Origin: Clostridium_AM sp900759715
GTDB taxonomy: Bacteria; Bacillota; Clostridia; Clostridiales; Clostridiaceae
Length of the DNA stretch: 64,000 nucleotides
NCBI GenBank assembly: GCA_900759715.1
Contig: CAAEXF010000044.1
Span: forward strand, 1-64,000
Direction of reading: 5' to 3'
This document shows, one piece after another, positions 18,128 through 25,135 of this stretch (positions are counted from its first letter, which is position 1; each line of letters begins with the position of its first letter). The notes beneath the pieces were generated by a model. The model was not told where the DNA came from. It saw only the letters and a list, made by a program, of their open reading frames with translations, and did no database searches. Both the position numbers and the translations under genes were made by a program.

Positions 18128-18413
18128 CTTCCGTAATTTGCTCGGAAGCAACTTCTTCATTTTTTACTTTTTCAAACTCTTCTAGAATAGATTTTTGTAT
18201 TTTTTCTCTTGTTTGAGTATTAATTGGATGTGCAATGTCTTTAAATTCTCCATCAGGAGTCTTTCTGCTTGGCATTGCTATAAAAAGACCATTTTGACCT
18301 TCTATAACCTTTATATCGTGAACCACAAATTCATTATCAAAGGTTACTGAAACTATAGCTTTCATCTTACCTTCAGCAGCAATTTTTCTTACTCTAACGT
18401 CTGTAATTTGCAT
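18123..18413 (-). CDS. spoVG: Septation/sporulation regulator SpoVG
   Basis: This 96-residue small DNA/RNA-binding protein has the whole family signature: MQITDVRVRKI, VSVTFDNEFVVHDIKVIEG, GLFIAMPSRKTPDGEFKDIA and HPINTQTREKIQ. SpoVG affects asymmetric septation and many stationary-phase genes, and binds nucleic acid directly. The short acidic tail is variable in the family. It is monocistronic, between the purR and glmU genes, the same order as in Bacillus. Confidence 0.97.
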   Translation of the reverse strand: MQITDVRVRKIAAEGKMKAIVSVTFDNEFVVHDIKVIEGQNGLFIAMPSRKTPDGEFKDIAHPINTQTREKIQKSILEEFEKVKNEEVASEQITEE

Positions 18414-18515
18414 ATAAAATCCACCTCCAAGATGCTTATGTATATATTATTCTCTACATTTTATGTTTTTCCTTCTTTATTTTGTTAAAAATTAATAAAT
18501 TTTTTGAAAATTATA

Positions 18516-19331
18516 TTATTTGAACATTTTAGAAGGAAATAATAATGCTTCTCCATTTTCATCAATACCTTTAAAGTCTACTATTGATACATAATCTTGA
18601 ATAAGTTTTTTAGGTGTTTCTACATTATCAATCAGTACACCTATCCCTAATAATTCACTGTCAAATTCCTTCAGTAAATCTATTATGCCTGATGCTGTAC
18701 CTCCAGCCTTCATAAAATCATCTACAAATATACACTTACTTCCCTTATTCATTGCCTTTTTAGATAGGGACATGTTTTGAATTCTCCCAGTAGATCCTGA
18801 AACATAATTTATACTCAGAGTTGATCCTTCAGTAACCTTTGTTTCTCTTCTAACTACTACCAATTGAACTCCGAGCATTTTAGCCACTTCATAAGCTAGT
18901 GGAATTCCTTTAGTCTCAACTGTAACTACATAATCCACATTTTTATCAATAAATGATGCAGCAAGTATAATACCTGCTGTTTGTATAACTTGAGGGTTAA
19001 ACATTAAGTCTGTCATGTATAAAAAATTCCCTGGTATTATTCTTTCTCTATTTTTCAAAATAATACATAGTTTTTCAGCAAATTCCTTAATTTTTTCATG
19101 GGATAGCCCACATACATACTTAACTCCTCCAGCAGCGCCAGATATAGTTTCAACTCTTCCCATACTAAGCTTCATTAAAATATCCTTGACTACAACTAAA
19201 TCTTCACTTATTGTAGACTTAGCAGCATTAAACATATCAGTAAAATTATTTAAGTTTATAATCTTATTTGGATTTTCTATTAATATCTTTGTTATGGCTG
19301 CAACCCTTTGGTTTCTACTAAATTTATCCAT
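18516..19331 (-). CDS. purR: Pur operon repressor PurR
   Basis: This 271-residue regulator has an N-terminal winged-helix domain (RNQRVAAITKILIENPNKII) and a C-terminal phosphoribosyltransferase-like domain. The PRPP-binding loop is CIFVDDFMKAGGTASGIIDL. In Bacillus it represses purine genes and is released by PRPP, the product of prs encoded nearby. The start at 19331 (MDKFSRN) fits AGGTGAT upstream better than ATGs 6 and 9 nt earlier. It is divergent from murC across about 215 bp. Confidence 0.95.
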   Translation of the reverse strand: MDKFSRNQRVAAITKILIENPNKIINLNNFTDMFNAAKSTISEDLVVVKDILMKLSMGRVETISGAAGGVKYVCGLSHEKIKEFAEKLCIILKNRERIIPGNFLYMTDLMFNPQVIQTAGIILAASFIDKNVDYVVTVETKGIPLAYEVAKMLGVQLVVVRRETKVTEGSTLSINYVSGSTGRIQNMSLSKKAMNKGSKCIFVDDFMKAGGTASGIIDLLKEFDSELLGIGVLIDNVETPKKLIQDYVSIVDFKGIDENGEALLFPSKMFK

Positions 19332-19547
19332 AATCATCACCTATTCACTTTAAAATTTACGAATATTTTTTTAAAATTATATCCTATTATTCATATTTTA
19401 TTCTAAAAAAACTATATAATCAATAACTTTATTATCTTGTCATATATATGCCAAAGTTCAAAAATAAAATTTAACAATTGTGTTTTTTTGACTAATTTTT
19501 GTATATAATTATTAAATGAAGTTATTTAATTAAAGGAGCTGATTCTA

Positions 19548-20927
19548 ATGTCATTTGATTTTATAAACGATAAAAATAAAAATATACACTTTATAGGTAT
19601 AGGCGGTATAAGTATGAGTGGCCTAGCTGAAATTTTATTAAACAGAAACTTTAAAGTGTCGGGCTCTGATATGAAGGCTTCACCTATAACTGATGCTCTA
19701 TCAGCCAGAGGTGCTGAGATTCATATAGGCCAAAAGAAAGATAACATAAATAAAGATATAGACTTAGTAGTATATACTGCAGCAATATCTGAAGACAATC
19801 CTGAGCTAATGCGTGCTAAGGAACTAAACATACCGACCGTAACTAGAGCTGAATTTTTAGGCAGCATAATGAAAGGTCATAAATTTAACATAGCTGTAGC
19901 TGGGACACACGGGAAAACTACAACAACTTCAATGGTTTCTCATATATGTCTAGATGCTGATTTAGATCCTACCATACTTGTAGGTGGACAGCTTGATGCT
20001 ATAAATGGAAACGTGCGCCCAGGCAATAGTGAATATTTTGTAACAGAAGCTTGCGAGTACAAAGGTTCTTTCCTTGAGTTTTTTCCTTATGTAGGGGTAA
20101 TACTAAATATAGACGCAGACCATCTAGATTATTATAAAGATATAAATGATATTGAAAATGCATTTATAAAATTCGCTAAGCTTATCCCTGATGACGGTTA
20201 CTTAGTTTGTTATGCTGATGATGAAAGAATGAAAAATGTGATTTCTCAATCAAACTGCAACGTAGTTACTTATGGAATTAATTCTGGTGATGTTGTAGCA
20301 AAAAATATTGTATTTAATGAAAAGGGATGTGCTTACTTTGATGTGTATAGGGGTGAATCAAAGCTTTTGTCTATACAACTAAATATCCCTGGTAATCATA
20401 ATATTTTAAATGCCCTTGCTAGTATATGCTCTGCTTTAAGTCTTAATATAACTTATGAAAATATAGTAAATGGCTTACAAAGTTACAAAGGTACTCATAG
20501 AAGATTTGAACTAAAAGGAGTAAAAAATGGAGTTACTGTTGTTGATGACTATGCTCACCATCCAACAGAAGTTAAAGCTACATTGAGTGCAACTAAAAAT
20601 TATCCTCATAAGAAGATATTCTGCGTATTTCAGCCACATACCTATTCAAGAACAATAAATCTATTTAATGAATTTAGTGAAGCTTTTGATGGTGTGGATG
20701 AACTTATATTAGCAGATATATATGCCGCAAGAGAAAAGGATACTGGTATCGTAAGCTCTTCTATGCTTGCAGACAAAGTGAAAGAAAGAGGCGTAAAATG
20801 CTCTAACATCCATAGTTTCGATGAAATAGTATCTTATCTAAATAAAAATTTAGAAAATGGTGATATTCTTTTAACTGTTGGTGCAGGAGACGTCTTCAAA
20901 ATAGGAGAAATGTATCTTAAAAATTAA
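19548..20927 (+). CDS. murC: UDP-N-acetylmuramate--L-alanine ligase
   Basis: This 459-residue ATP-dependent ligase adds L-Ala to UDP-MurNAc in peptidoglycan synthesis. Signatures are the N-terminal HFIGIGGISMSGLAEIL, the P loop IAVAGTHGKTTTTSMVSHI, NIDADHLDYY and the substrate region VVDDYAHHPTEVKATL. An RBS (AAAGGAG) sits 8 nt before ATG 19548. It starts the plus-strand half of the window and is divergent from purR. Confidence 0.98.
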   Translation: MSFDFINDKNKNIHFIGIGGISMSGLAEILLNRNFKVSGSDMKASPITDALSARGAEIHIGQKKDNINKDIDLVVYTAAISEDNPELMRAKELNIPTVTRAEFLGSIMKGHKFNIAVAGTHGKTTTTSMVSHICLDADLDPTILVGGQLDAINGNVRPGNSEYFVTEACEYKGSFLEFFPYVGVILNIDADHLDYYKDINDIENAFIKFAKLIPDDGYLVCYADDERMKNVISQSNCNVVTYGINSGDVVAKNIVFNEKGCAYFDVYRGESKLLSIQLNIPGNHNILNALASICSALSLNITYENIVNGLQSYKGTHRRFELKGVKNGVTVVDDYAHHPTEVKATLSATKNYPHKKIFCVFQPHTYSRTINLFNEFSEAFDGVDELILADIYAAREKDTGIVSSSMLADKVKERGVKCSNIHSFDEIVSYLNKNLENGDILLTVGAGDVFKIGEMYLKN

Positions 20928-20949
20928 AAAATATAACTATGCGTAAAAT

Positions 20950-20990
20950 CCTCCAACATGGTAATAATATAACTGATAACCTGTTGGAGG
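20950..20990 (+). promoter_or_regulatory. Hairpin that would hide the RBS of the next gene
   Basis: CCTCCAACA (20950-20958) is the exact complement of TGTTGGAGG (20982-20990), and the second arm contains the GGAGG site of the gene starting at 20999. An inner GGT/ACC helix can extend the stem. There is no U run, so it is not a normal terminator for murC. It could limit translation until it is opened. Confidence 0.6.
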
Positions 20991-20998
20991 TGTTTTCT

Positions 20999-21313
20999 AT
21001 GAAAAACTTTTTGATATCTGCTGTAGTAGATATTATTTTAATTTTTATTTCCTATTTTTTGTTTAGAAATATAATTAGTGGTCCTACACGCCACAGACTT
21101 TATGAAAAATTCTTTGGCTCTTTTGCTAAATTTGTAATTTATACATTTATAGCAACTTTAATTATAACAGGCGTTACAGCCTTAATCCTTTATAGAACCT
21201 GGTACATAGCCTATATTAATATATTGGCACCAGCATTGGTTTCTATACTAGTAGGATTTCTTATGTCAACTGTTCCTACACGCGGTGCAGGCGATGAAAA
21301 AAGCAAACAATAA
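20999..21313 (+). CDS. Small membrane protein, unknown function
   Basis: This 104-residue protein has about three hydrophobic helices (residues 5-23, 44-65, 68-92) and a short charged cytoplasmic tail (GAGDEKSKQ). I do not recognise a functional family. The start at 20999 is chosen because GGAGG lies 8 nt upstream; a longer frame from 20939 lacks an RBS and would run through the hairpin. It lies 71 nt after murC, possibly in the same transcript. A transport or envelope role cannot be claimed. Confidence 0.75.
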   Translation: MKNFLISAVVDIILIFISYFLFRNIISGPTRHRLYEKFFGSFAKFVIYTFIATLIITGVTALILYRTWYIAYINILAPALVSILVGFLMSTVPTRGAGDEKSKQ

Positions 21314-21426
21314 CTTTTAACGCTTACAAATAACTGATAGTAGTGAAATAACAAATCTATCAGTTATTTTATTATTATATTCACTATTGACTTTTTCCAA
21401 AATATAGTATATAATAATAAATATAC

Positions 21427-21502
21427 CGGGGTGTGGCGCAGATGGGAGCGCGCGTGGTTTGGGACCATGAGGTCGCAGGTTCAATCCCTGTCACCCCGAC
21501 CA
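21427..21502 (+). tRNA. tRNA-Pro (UGG)
   Basis: This is a complete 76-nt cloverleaf with encoded CCA. Acceptor strands CGGGGTG / CACCCCG pair perfectly. The anticodon stem CGTGG/CCATG encloses loop TTTGGGA, giving TGG. Position 73 is A, as expected for proline tRNA. An upstream AT-rich TATAATA region could be its promoter. Confidence 0.95.
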
Positions 21503-21504
21503 TT

Positions 21505-21532
21505 GAGTTACTAATGATTAGTAACTCTTTTT
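21505..21532 (+). terminator. Terminator after tRNA-Pro (UGG)
   Basis: Perfect arms GAGTTACTAAT / ATTAGTAACTC are followed by TTTTT. It separates the two proline tRNA genes, so the second needs its own promoter or read-through. Confidence 0.9.
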
Positions 21533-21553
21533 GCATTAAACATTAATATTTGT

Positions 21554-21629
21554 CATGGTGTGGCGCAGTTGGTAGCGCGCTTGCTTCGGGAGCAAGAGGT
21601 CGCAAGTTCAAATCTTGTCACTCCGACCA
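21554..21629 (+). tRNA. tRNA-Pro (CGG), damaged acceptor stem
   Basis: The D arm (GCGC/GCGC), anticodon arm (CTTGC-TTCGGGA-GCAAG, anticodon CGG), T arm and encoded CCA are all intact over 76 nt. The 5' acceptor strand, however, is CATGGTG, while the 3' strand CACTCCG calls for CGGAGTG. This leaves A2-C71 and U3-C70 mismatches plus a G4-U69 wobble. It is probably a decaying copy. Because UGG tRNA-Pro can read all CCN codons, loss would be tolerated. Confidence 0.75.
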
Positions 21630-21630
21630 A

Positions 21631-21667
21631 AAATACGTGGTAGATAAAATTTATCACGTATTTTTTT
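21631..21667 (+). terminator. Terminator after tRNA-Pro (CGG)
   Basis: AAATACGTG pairs with CACGTATTT, with an inner GATAAA/TTTATC helix, and is followed by a run of seven T. A strong terminator directly after the gene suggests it was once, or still is, transcribed. Confidence 0.85.
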
Positions 21668-21845
21668 ATAAGATTAAGTTCATTTTATATTTGAATAGAT
21701 ATTATCAACATTTATAATAATTCCTATATTAAATTTTTCATTTTAGATCAATTATTAGAAATTAGGTTAATGTTTTAAATTTAGAGTAAATTATAAATAA
21801 TATGGTATAATATAAATTATTACTTACTTATAAGGAGTTGTTAGC

Positions 21846-23192
21846 ATGAAAGCAAAATATAGTGATTTATTCAAGTCATTAATAAAAGCATATTATGAAG
21901 ACAAGTTTGAGGATAAGGTAAATGAAATCTTAGCATCGAATGAACTTGATAAAGAAAATCTATGTAAAGTTATTTCCTCACTTTGTGGAACCGGTATAAC
22001 TTATAGTCCAAACTTTATTTCAGACTTAAAAAAAGCTATATCCTCTTACGAAGCAGACCATAAAATAGTTAATAAAATCAAACATTGTTCAATGGATTGT
22101 ACAGATGAAAATGGAGAAACTATATGCCAAAAATCATGTCCATTTAACGCTATATTTATAGATAAGGAAAAACATACAAGTGTCATTGATTGTGAAAAAT
22201 GTACTGATTGTGGTTTTTGTGTAGAAGCATGCCCTACTGGTGGAATTCTTGATAGAGTAGAATTTATTCCATTAGCGGAACTCCTTAAAAGTAAATCACC
22301 AGTTATAGCTGCAGTAGCTCCAGCAATTATTGGTCAATTTGGTGATACTGTAACTATAGATCAATTAAGAGCTGCTTTTAAAAGAATTGGTTTTACTGAC
22401 ATGGTAGAAGTGGCATTTTTTGCAGATATGCTTACCTTGAAAGAAACTGTTGAATTTGACCGTTTTGTAAAAAAACAAGATGATTTAATGATAACTTCAT
22501 GCTGCTGTCCAATGTGGGTTGGTATGCTTAAAAGAGTTTATAATAATCTAGTAAAAAATGTTTCTCCTTCTGTATCTCCAATGATTGCTTCTGGTAGAGT
22601 ACTAAAGAAGTTGAATCCTGACTGCAAGGTTGTATTTGTAGGCCCTTGTATTGCTAAGAAAGCAGAAGCAAAAGAGAAAGATTTATTGGGAGATATAGAT
22701 TTCGTGCTTACTTTTGCAGAAATGAAAGATATATTTGAAGCTTTAGATGTAAAACCTGTGGAAATGGAAGAGGATACTTCTACTGAATATGCATCAAGAG
22801 GTGGAAGACTTTACGGTCGTACTGGAGGAGTATCTACTGCTATAGGTGATGCAATAGAGAGAATATATCCTGAAAAGCACAAGTTATTAAAGACAGCTCA
22901 AGCGAACGGAGTAAAAGATTGTAAAGAAATGCTTGAAAAAGCACAAAGAGGCGAGTTAGATGCTAACTTTATAGAAGGAATGGGCTGCATCGGCGGCTGC
23001 GTAGGTGGCCCAAAAGCTGTTATTCCAAGAGAGAAAGGAAGAGAACACCTTGATGAAATGGCTGAAAACTCATCTATAAAAGTAGCCGTTGATAGTACTT
23101 GCATGAATAAAATACTCGATAGCATGGGTATATTTTCCTTTGAGGATTTTAAAGATGAAGAAAAAGTACATATATTCGAGAGAAAATTTTAA
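21846..23192 (+). CDS. [FeFe]-hydrogenase-type iron-sulfur protein
   Basis: This 448-residue protein has an N-terminal helical region, then a 2[4Fe-4S] ferredoxin-like part. The second cluster motif is canonical (CEKCTDCGFCVEACP, residues 116-130), and the first Cys group at 81-98 is irregular. The H-cluster domain follows: L1 TSCCCPMW (217-224), L2 PCIAKKAEA (267-275) and L3 GMGCIGGCVGGP (378-389), so all four cluster-ligand cysteines are present. L1 differs from TSCCPGW of the main catalytic clostridial enzymes. This points to the less studied monomeric clade (group B-like), with a possible H2-producing, H2-oxidising or sensory role. The RBS is AAGGAG, and it is a single-gene unit. Confidence 0.88.
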   Translation: MKAKYSDLFKSLIKAYYEDKFEDKVNEILASNELDKENLCKVISSLCGTGITYSPNFISDLKKAISSYEADHKIVNKIKHCSMDCTDENGETICQKSCPFNAIFIDKEKHTSVIDCEKCTDCGFCVEACPTGGILDRVEFIPLAELLKSKSPVIAAVAPAIIGQFGDTVTIDQLRAAFKRIGFTDMVEVAFFADMLTLKETVEFDRFVKKQDDLMITSCCCPMWVGMLKRVYNNLVKNVSPSVSPMIASGRVLKKLNPDCKVVFVGPCIAKKAEAKEKDLLGDIDFVLTFAEMKDIFEALDVKPVEMEEDTSTEYASRGGRLYGRTGGVSTAIGDAIERIYPEKHKLLKTAQANGVKDCKEMLEKAQRGELDANFIEGMGCIGGCVGGPKAVIPREKGREHLDEMAENSSIKVAVDSTCMNKILDSMGIFSFEDFKDEEKVHIFERKF

Positions 23193-23210
23193 CAAAACTT
23201 AATAGCATAC

Positions 23211-23272
23211 ATACACAATCAAAAGGAGAATGCCTCAGAAATTTCTGAGGTATTCTCCTTTTGATTGTGTAT
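23211..23272. repeat. 62-bp near-perfect palindrome after the hydrogenase gene
   Basis: Arms of about 31 bp run from ATACACAATC at the left to GATTGTGTAT at the right. They contain AAAAGGAGAATGCCTCAGAAA and its complement with a single G-U wobble. It probably acts as terminator of the hydrogenase transcript (CTCCTTTT tract), but it is much longer than needed. Confidence 0.75.
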
Positions 23273-23309
23273 AATATATTAGCATTTATAATTCTAAATA
23301 TATTAGAAA

Positions 23310-23478
23310 TTAAGGCATCTGAAAGAAAACAACAAGTCAAAGATGCGACGGATATTTTGTGTCAGACAAGGAGAAAGGTTCCGCAGATAGCCGACCCTAT
23401 CTAAGGGCTCTGCGGTTGCAGTATGACGCAAAATAGACTAGCAGATTGACTAGTTATTTTTTTGAAGATGCCTAAGGT
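23310..23478. repeat. Dispersed foldable element, family 1, long copy
   Basis: The element begins TTAAGGCATCTGAAAG and ends TTGAAGATGCCTAAGGT, giving terminal inverted repeats AGGCATCT / AGATGCCT. Nested inverted pairs inside include AAGTCAA / TTGACTA, ATTTTGTGTCA / TGACGCAAAAT and CCGCAGA / TCTGCGG, so the whole 169 bp folds into one long rod. A 76-bp copy with the same ends lies at 35472-35547. No coding capacity was seen. Confidence 0.7.
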
Positions 23479-23538
23479 CACTTTTTACAGTTTATATTGC
23501 TTATATTTGATGTTATACTATATGTCGAGGTGATATTT

Positions 23539-24192
23539 ATGCTTAAAAATATTAAAGGTGCAATATTTGATATGGATGGTACTCTTATAGACTCTATGTG
23601 GGTATGGAGTAAGATAGATGAAGAATATTTAAAAAAGAGAAACATTGTTTTACCTAGCAACTTGAAAGAAGATATAGAACATATGGGCTTTACAGAAGTC
23701 GCTCAATATTTTAAAGATAGATTTAATATTTCTGACACAATAGAAGAAATTCAGAGAGAATGGAATGAAATGGCCATCAATCAGTATACTCATCATGTTT
23801 CATTAAAGCCCGGTGCTAAGGAGTTTTTGTCCCTATTGAAAACAAAAGGAATAAAAATTGCTTTAGCAACAAGTAACTGTAAACCATTGATAGAAATTGC
23901 TCTTAAAAGAAATGATATATATCACTATTTTGATTCAATAACAACTACCGACGAGGTTTCTAGAGGCAAAGATTTCCCAGACGTATATTTACTAGCATCA
24001 GAGAGACTAATGCTAAAACCTAAGGAGTGCGTTGTATTTGAGGATATACTACCAGCTGTTAAAGGGGCAAAGGCTGCTGGTATGACTGTAGTAGGCGTAC
24101 ATGATTCCTATTCAGAATATCAAAAAGAAGACATAATAAATTCTGCTGATATATATATTCTTCAATATAAAGAACTTATAGAGGCTGTTTAA
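23539..24192 (+). CDS. HAD-superfamily phosphatase/phosphoglucomutase-like
   Basis: This 217-residue haloacid-dehalogenase hydrolase has motif I GAIFDMDGTLIDSM with the nucleophile Asp. A helical cap follows, then motif II LATSNC and motif IV VVFEDILPAVKGAKAAG. Related proteins dephosphorylate sugar phosphates or nucleotides; the substrate cannot be told. The start at 23539 is chosen because GAGGTGA lies 8 nt upstream; a frame starting at 23497 has no RBS. It lies directly downstream of a family 1 repeat. Confidence 0.9.
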   Translation: MLKNIKGAIFDMDGTLIDSMWVWSKIDEEYLKKRNIVLPSNLKEDIEHMGFTEVAQYFKDRFNISDTIEEIQREWNEMAINQYTHHVSLKPGAKEFLSLLKTKGIKIALATSNCKPLIEIALKRNDIYHYFDSITTTDEVSRGKDFPDVYLLASERLMLKPKECVVFEDILPAVKGAKAAGMTVVGVHDSYSEYQKEDIINSADIYILQYKELIEAV

Positions 24193-24197
24193 TATTT

Positions 24198-24229
24198 AAA
24201 ATCTTAGTTAAATTTAACTAGGATTTTTT
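24198..24229 (+). terminator. Terminator after HAD gene
   Basis: AAATC-TAGTTAAA pairs with TTTAACTA-GATTT and is followed by a T-rich tract (GATTTTTTTATTTT). This is a typical intrinsic terminator. Confidence 0.85.
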
Positions 24230-24297
24230 TATTTTGTGACAGTTTTGACTTATTAGTGAATATAATAATATTGTATATCTATAGGGAGGAAAGGTTA

Positions 24298-24702
24298 ATG
24301 TTGGCGTTTTTATTTGTACTCCTCGTTGGTTTCTCTTTATTTGTTTCTTACTATTTCACAAATAAGGTATCAAATCAAAGAAAGCAAATTTTACTTCTGA
24401 AATATCAAAACAATAATTTAAAGCACAAAACAAATTCAGAGCCCAGTTTGCATACTACTATCAAATATCTAAATCCTAATTATAGTGAAGGTATCGTTAA
24501 GGAAGACTGTAATTTATATATAGCACCTTTAAGTAATTCTGCTATAATTAAGTCTTTAAATCAATCTACTATAATACAAATATATGATAGTGCAGAAATT
24601 AATGATGAACTATGGTATGAAGTTTCTATTCTATCAGAAGATAGGATTAATTCAAAGGGATGGATAAAAAGTGATTATATAAATTTCCAAGACAGTATAT
24701 AA
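24298..24702 (+). CDS. Membrane-anchored SH3-like domain protein
   Basis: This 134-residue protein has one N-terminal membrane helix (MLAFLFVLLVGFSLFVSYYF). A basic, coiled-coil-like segment follows, and then a bacterial SH3-like fold at about 60-130 (GIVKEDCNLYIAPLSNSAII, LWYEVSILS, KGWIKSDYI). Such domains often bind peptidoglycan or peptides outside the cell. The start at 24298 follows GGGAGGAAAGG; the upstream in-frame codons have no RBS. It is monocistronic. Its function is not known. Confidence 0.8.
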   Translation: MLAFLFVLLVGFSLFVSYYFTNKVSNQRKQILLLKYQNNNLKHKTNSEPSLHTTIKYLNPNYSEGIVKEDCNLYIAPLSNSAIIKSLNQSTIIQIYDSAEINDELWYEVSILSEDRINSKGWIKSDYINFQDSI

Positions 24703-24773
24703 GGAAACTCCTGCTCTTTAACTCGCATGAGTAAGCGATCATCTCAAAATCATAGATTTTGGATGCCTGCTTA
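24703..24773 (+). repeat. Dispersed foldable element, family 2, copy A
   Basis: It begins GGAAACTCCT and continues with GAGTAAGCGAT, then CAAAATC / GATTTTGG and CTGCTTA. Copy B (34171-34255) has the same order, and the core of copy C lies on the other strand near 36684-36725. The last 20 bp are immediately duplicated at 24774-24793 (18 of 20 identical). Confidence 0.7.
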
Positions 24774-24963
24774 AGATTTTGGATGTCTACTTAAGGTTTA
24801 AAGCCCGAAAATTAACTTTCGAGCTTTAAACCTTATATTCTATCTTAGTTGTCCAAGTGAAGAACCCCCCCCCTTAAAAAATTTATCCAAATGTCCTATT
24901 AAAACTAAATAAATTATTGGATATTGACTAAATAATTAAATTAAACACTTTAATCAAAAAATT
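24774..24963. other. Intergenic stretch with tandem copy, long hairpin and C9 tract
   Basis: Positions 24774-24793 repeat the preceding 20 bp. Positions 24793-24834 form a hairpin with 18-bp arms (AAGGTTTAAAGC side; one mismatch; loop ATTAAC). Positions 24865-24873 are a run of nine C, rare in this AT-rich DNA. No gene or RBS was found here. Confidence 0.65.
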
Positions 24964-24991
24964 TTGAAAATTTATAATAACGTGGTATACT
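24964..24991 (+). promoter_or_regulatory. Sigma-A promoter of the aminotransferase gene
   Basis: The -35 box TTGAAA (24964-24969) and -10 box TATACT (24986-24991) are 16 bp apart. Transcription would start near 24998, leaving a 5' leader of about 137 nt. Confidence 0.7.
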
Positions 24992-24997
24992 TATATA

Positions 24998-25135
24998 CAG
25001 GTGAGAGCCTTCAGAAATGAAAAATGTGAAGAACCAGTACGAGAAATTAAACTGTATGTCTGGAGGGTTTCTGAGAAAAGCAATGAATGCTATGCATACA
25101 TTATAAATTACATATTTTAAGGGGGTATTTTATTC
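24998..25135 (+). promoter_or_regulatory. Structured 5' leader of the aminotransferase gene
   Basis: The leader can form a long stem: CCTTCAG (25008-25014) with CTGGAGG (25060-25066), plus AGAG (25004-25007) with TTTCT, enclosing hairpin CAGT / ACTG. An alternative pairing is TCAGAAA (25011-25017) with TTTCTGA (25068-25074), which competes with the first. It does not match the consensus cores I know for lysine, SAM, glycine, purine, T-box or c-di-GMP RNAs. It could be an unrecognised riboswitch or simply a structured leader. Confidence 0.45.

Noticed and set aside
19341..19547. PurBox pair in the purR-murC divergent region
   Set aside because: Only one weak TTACGAATATT-like match was found, without the second, correctly spaced arm.
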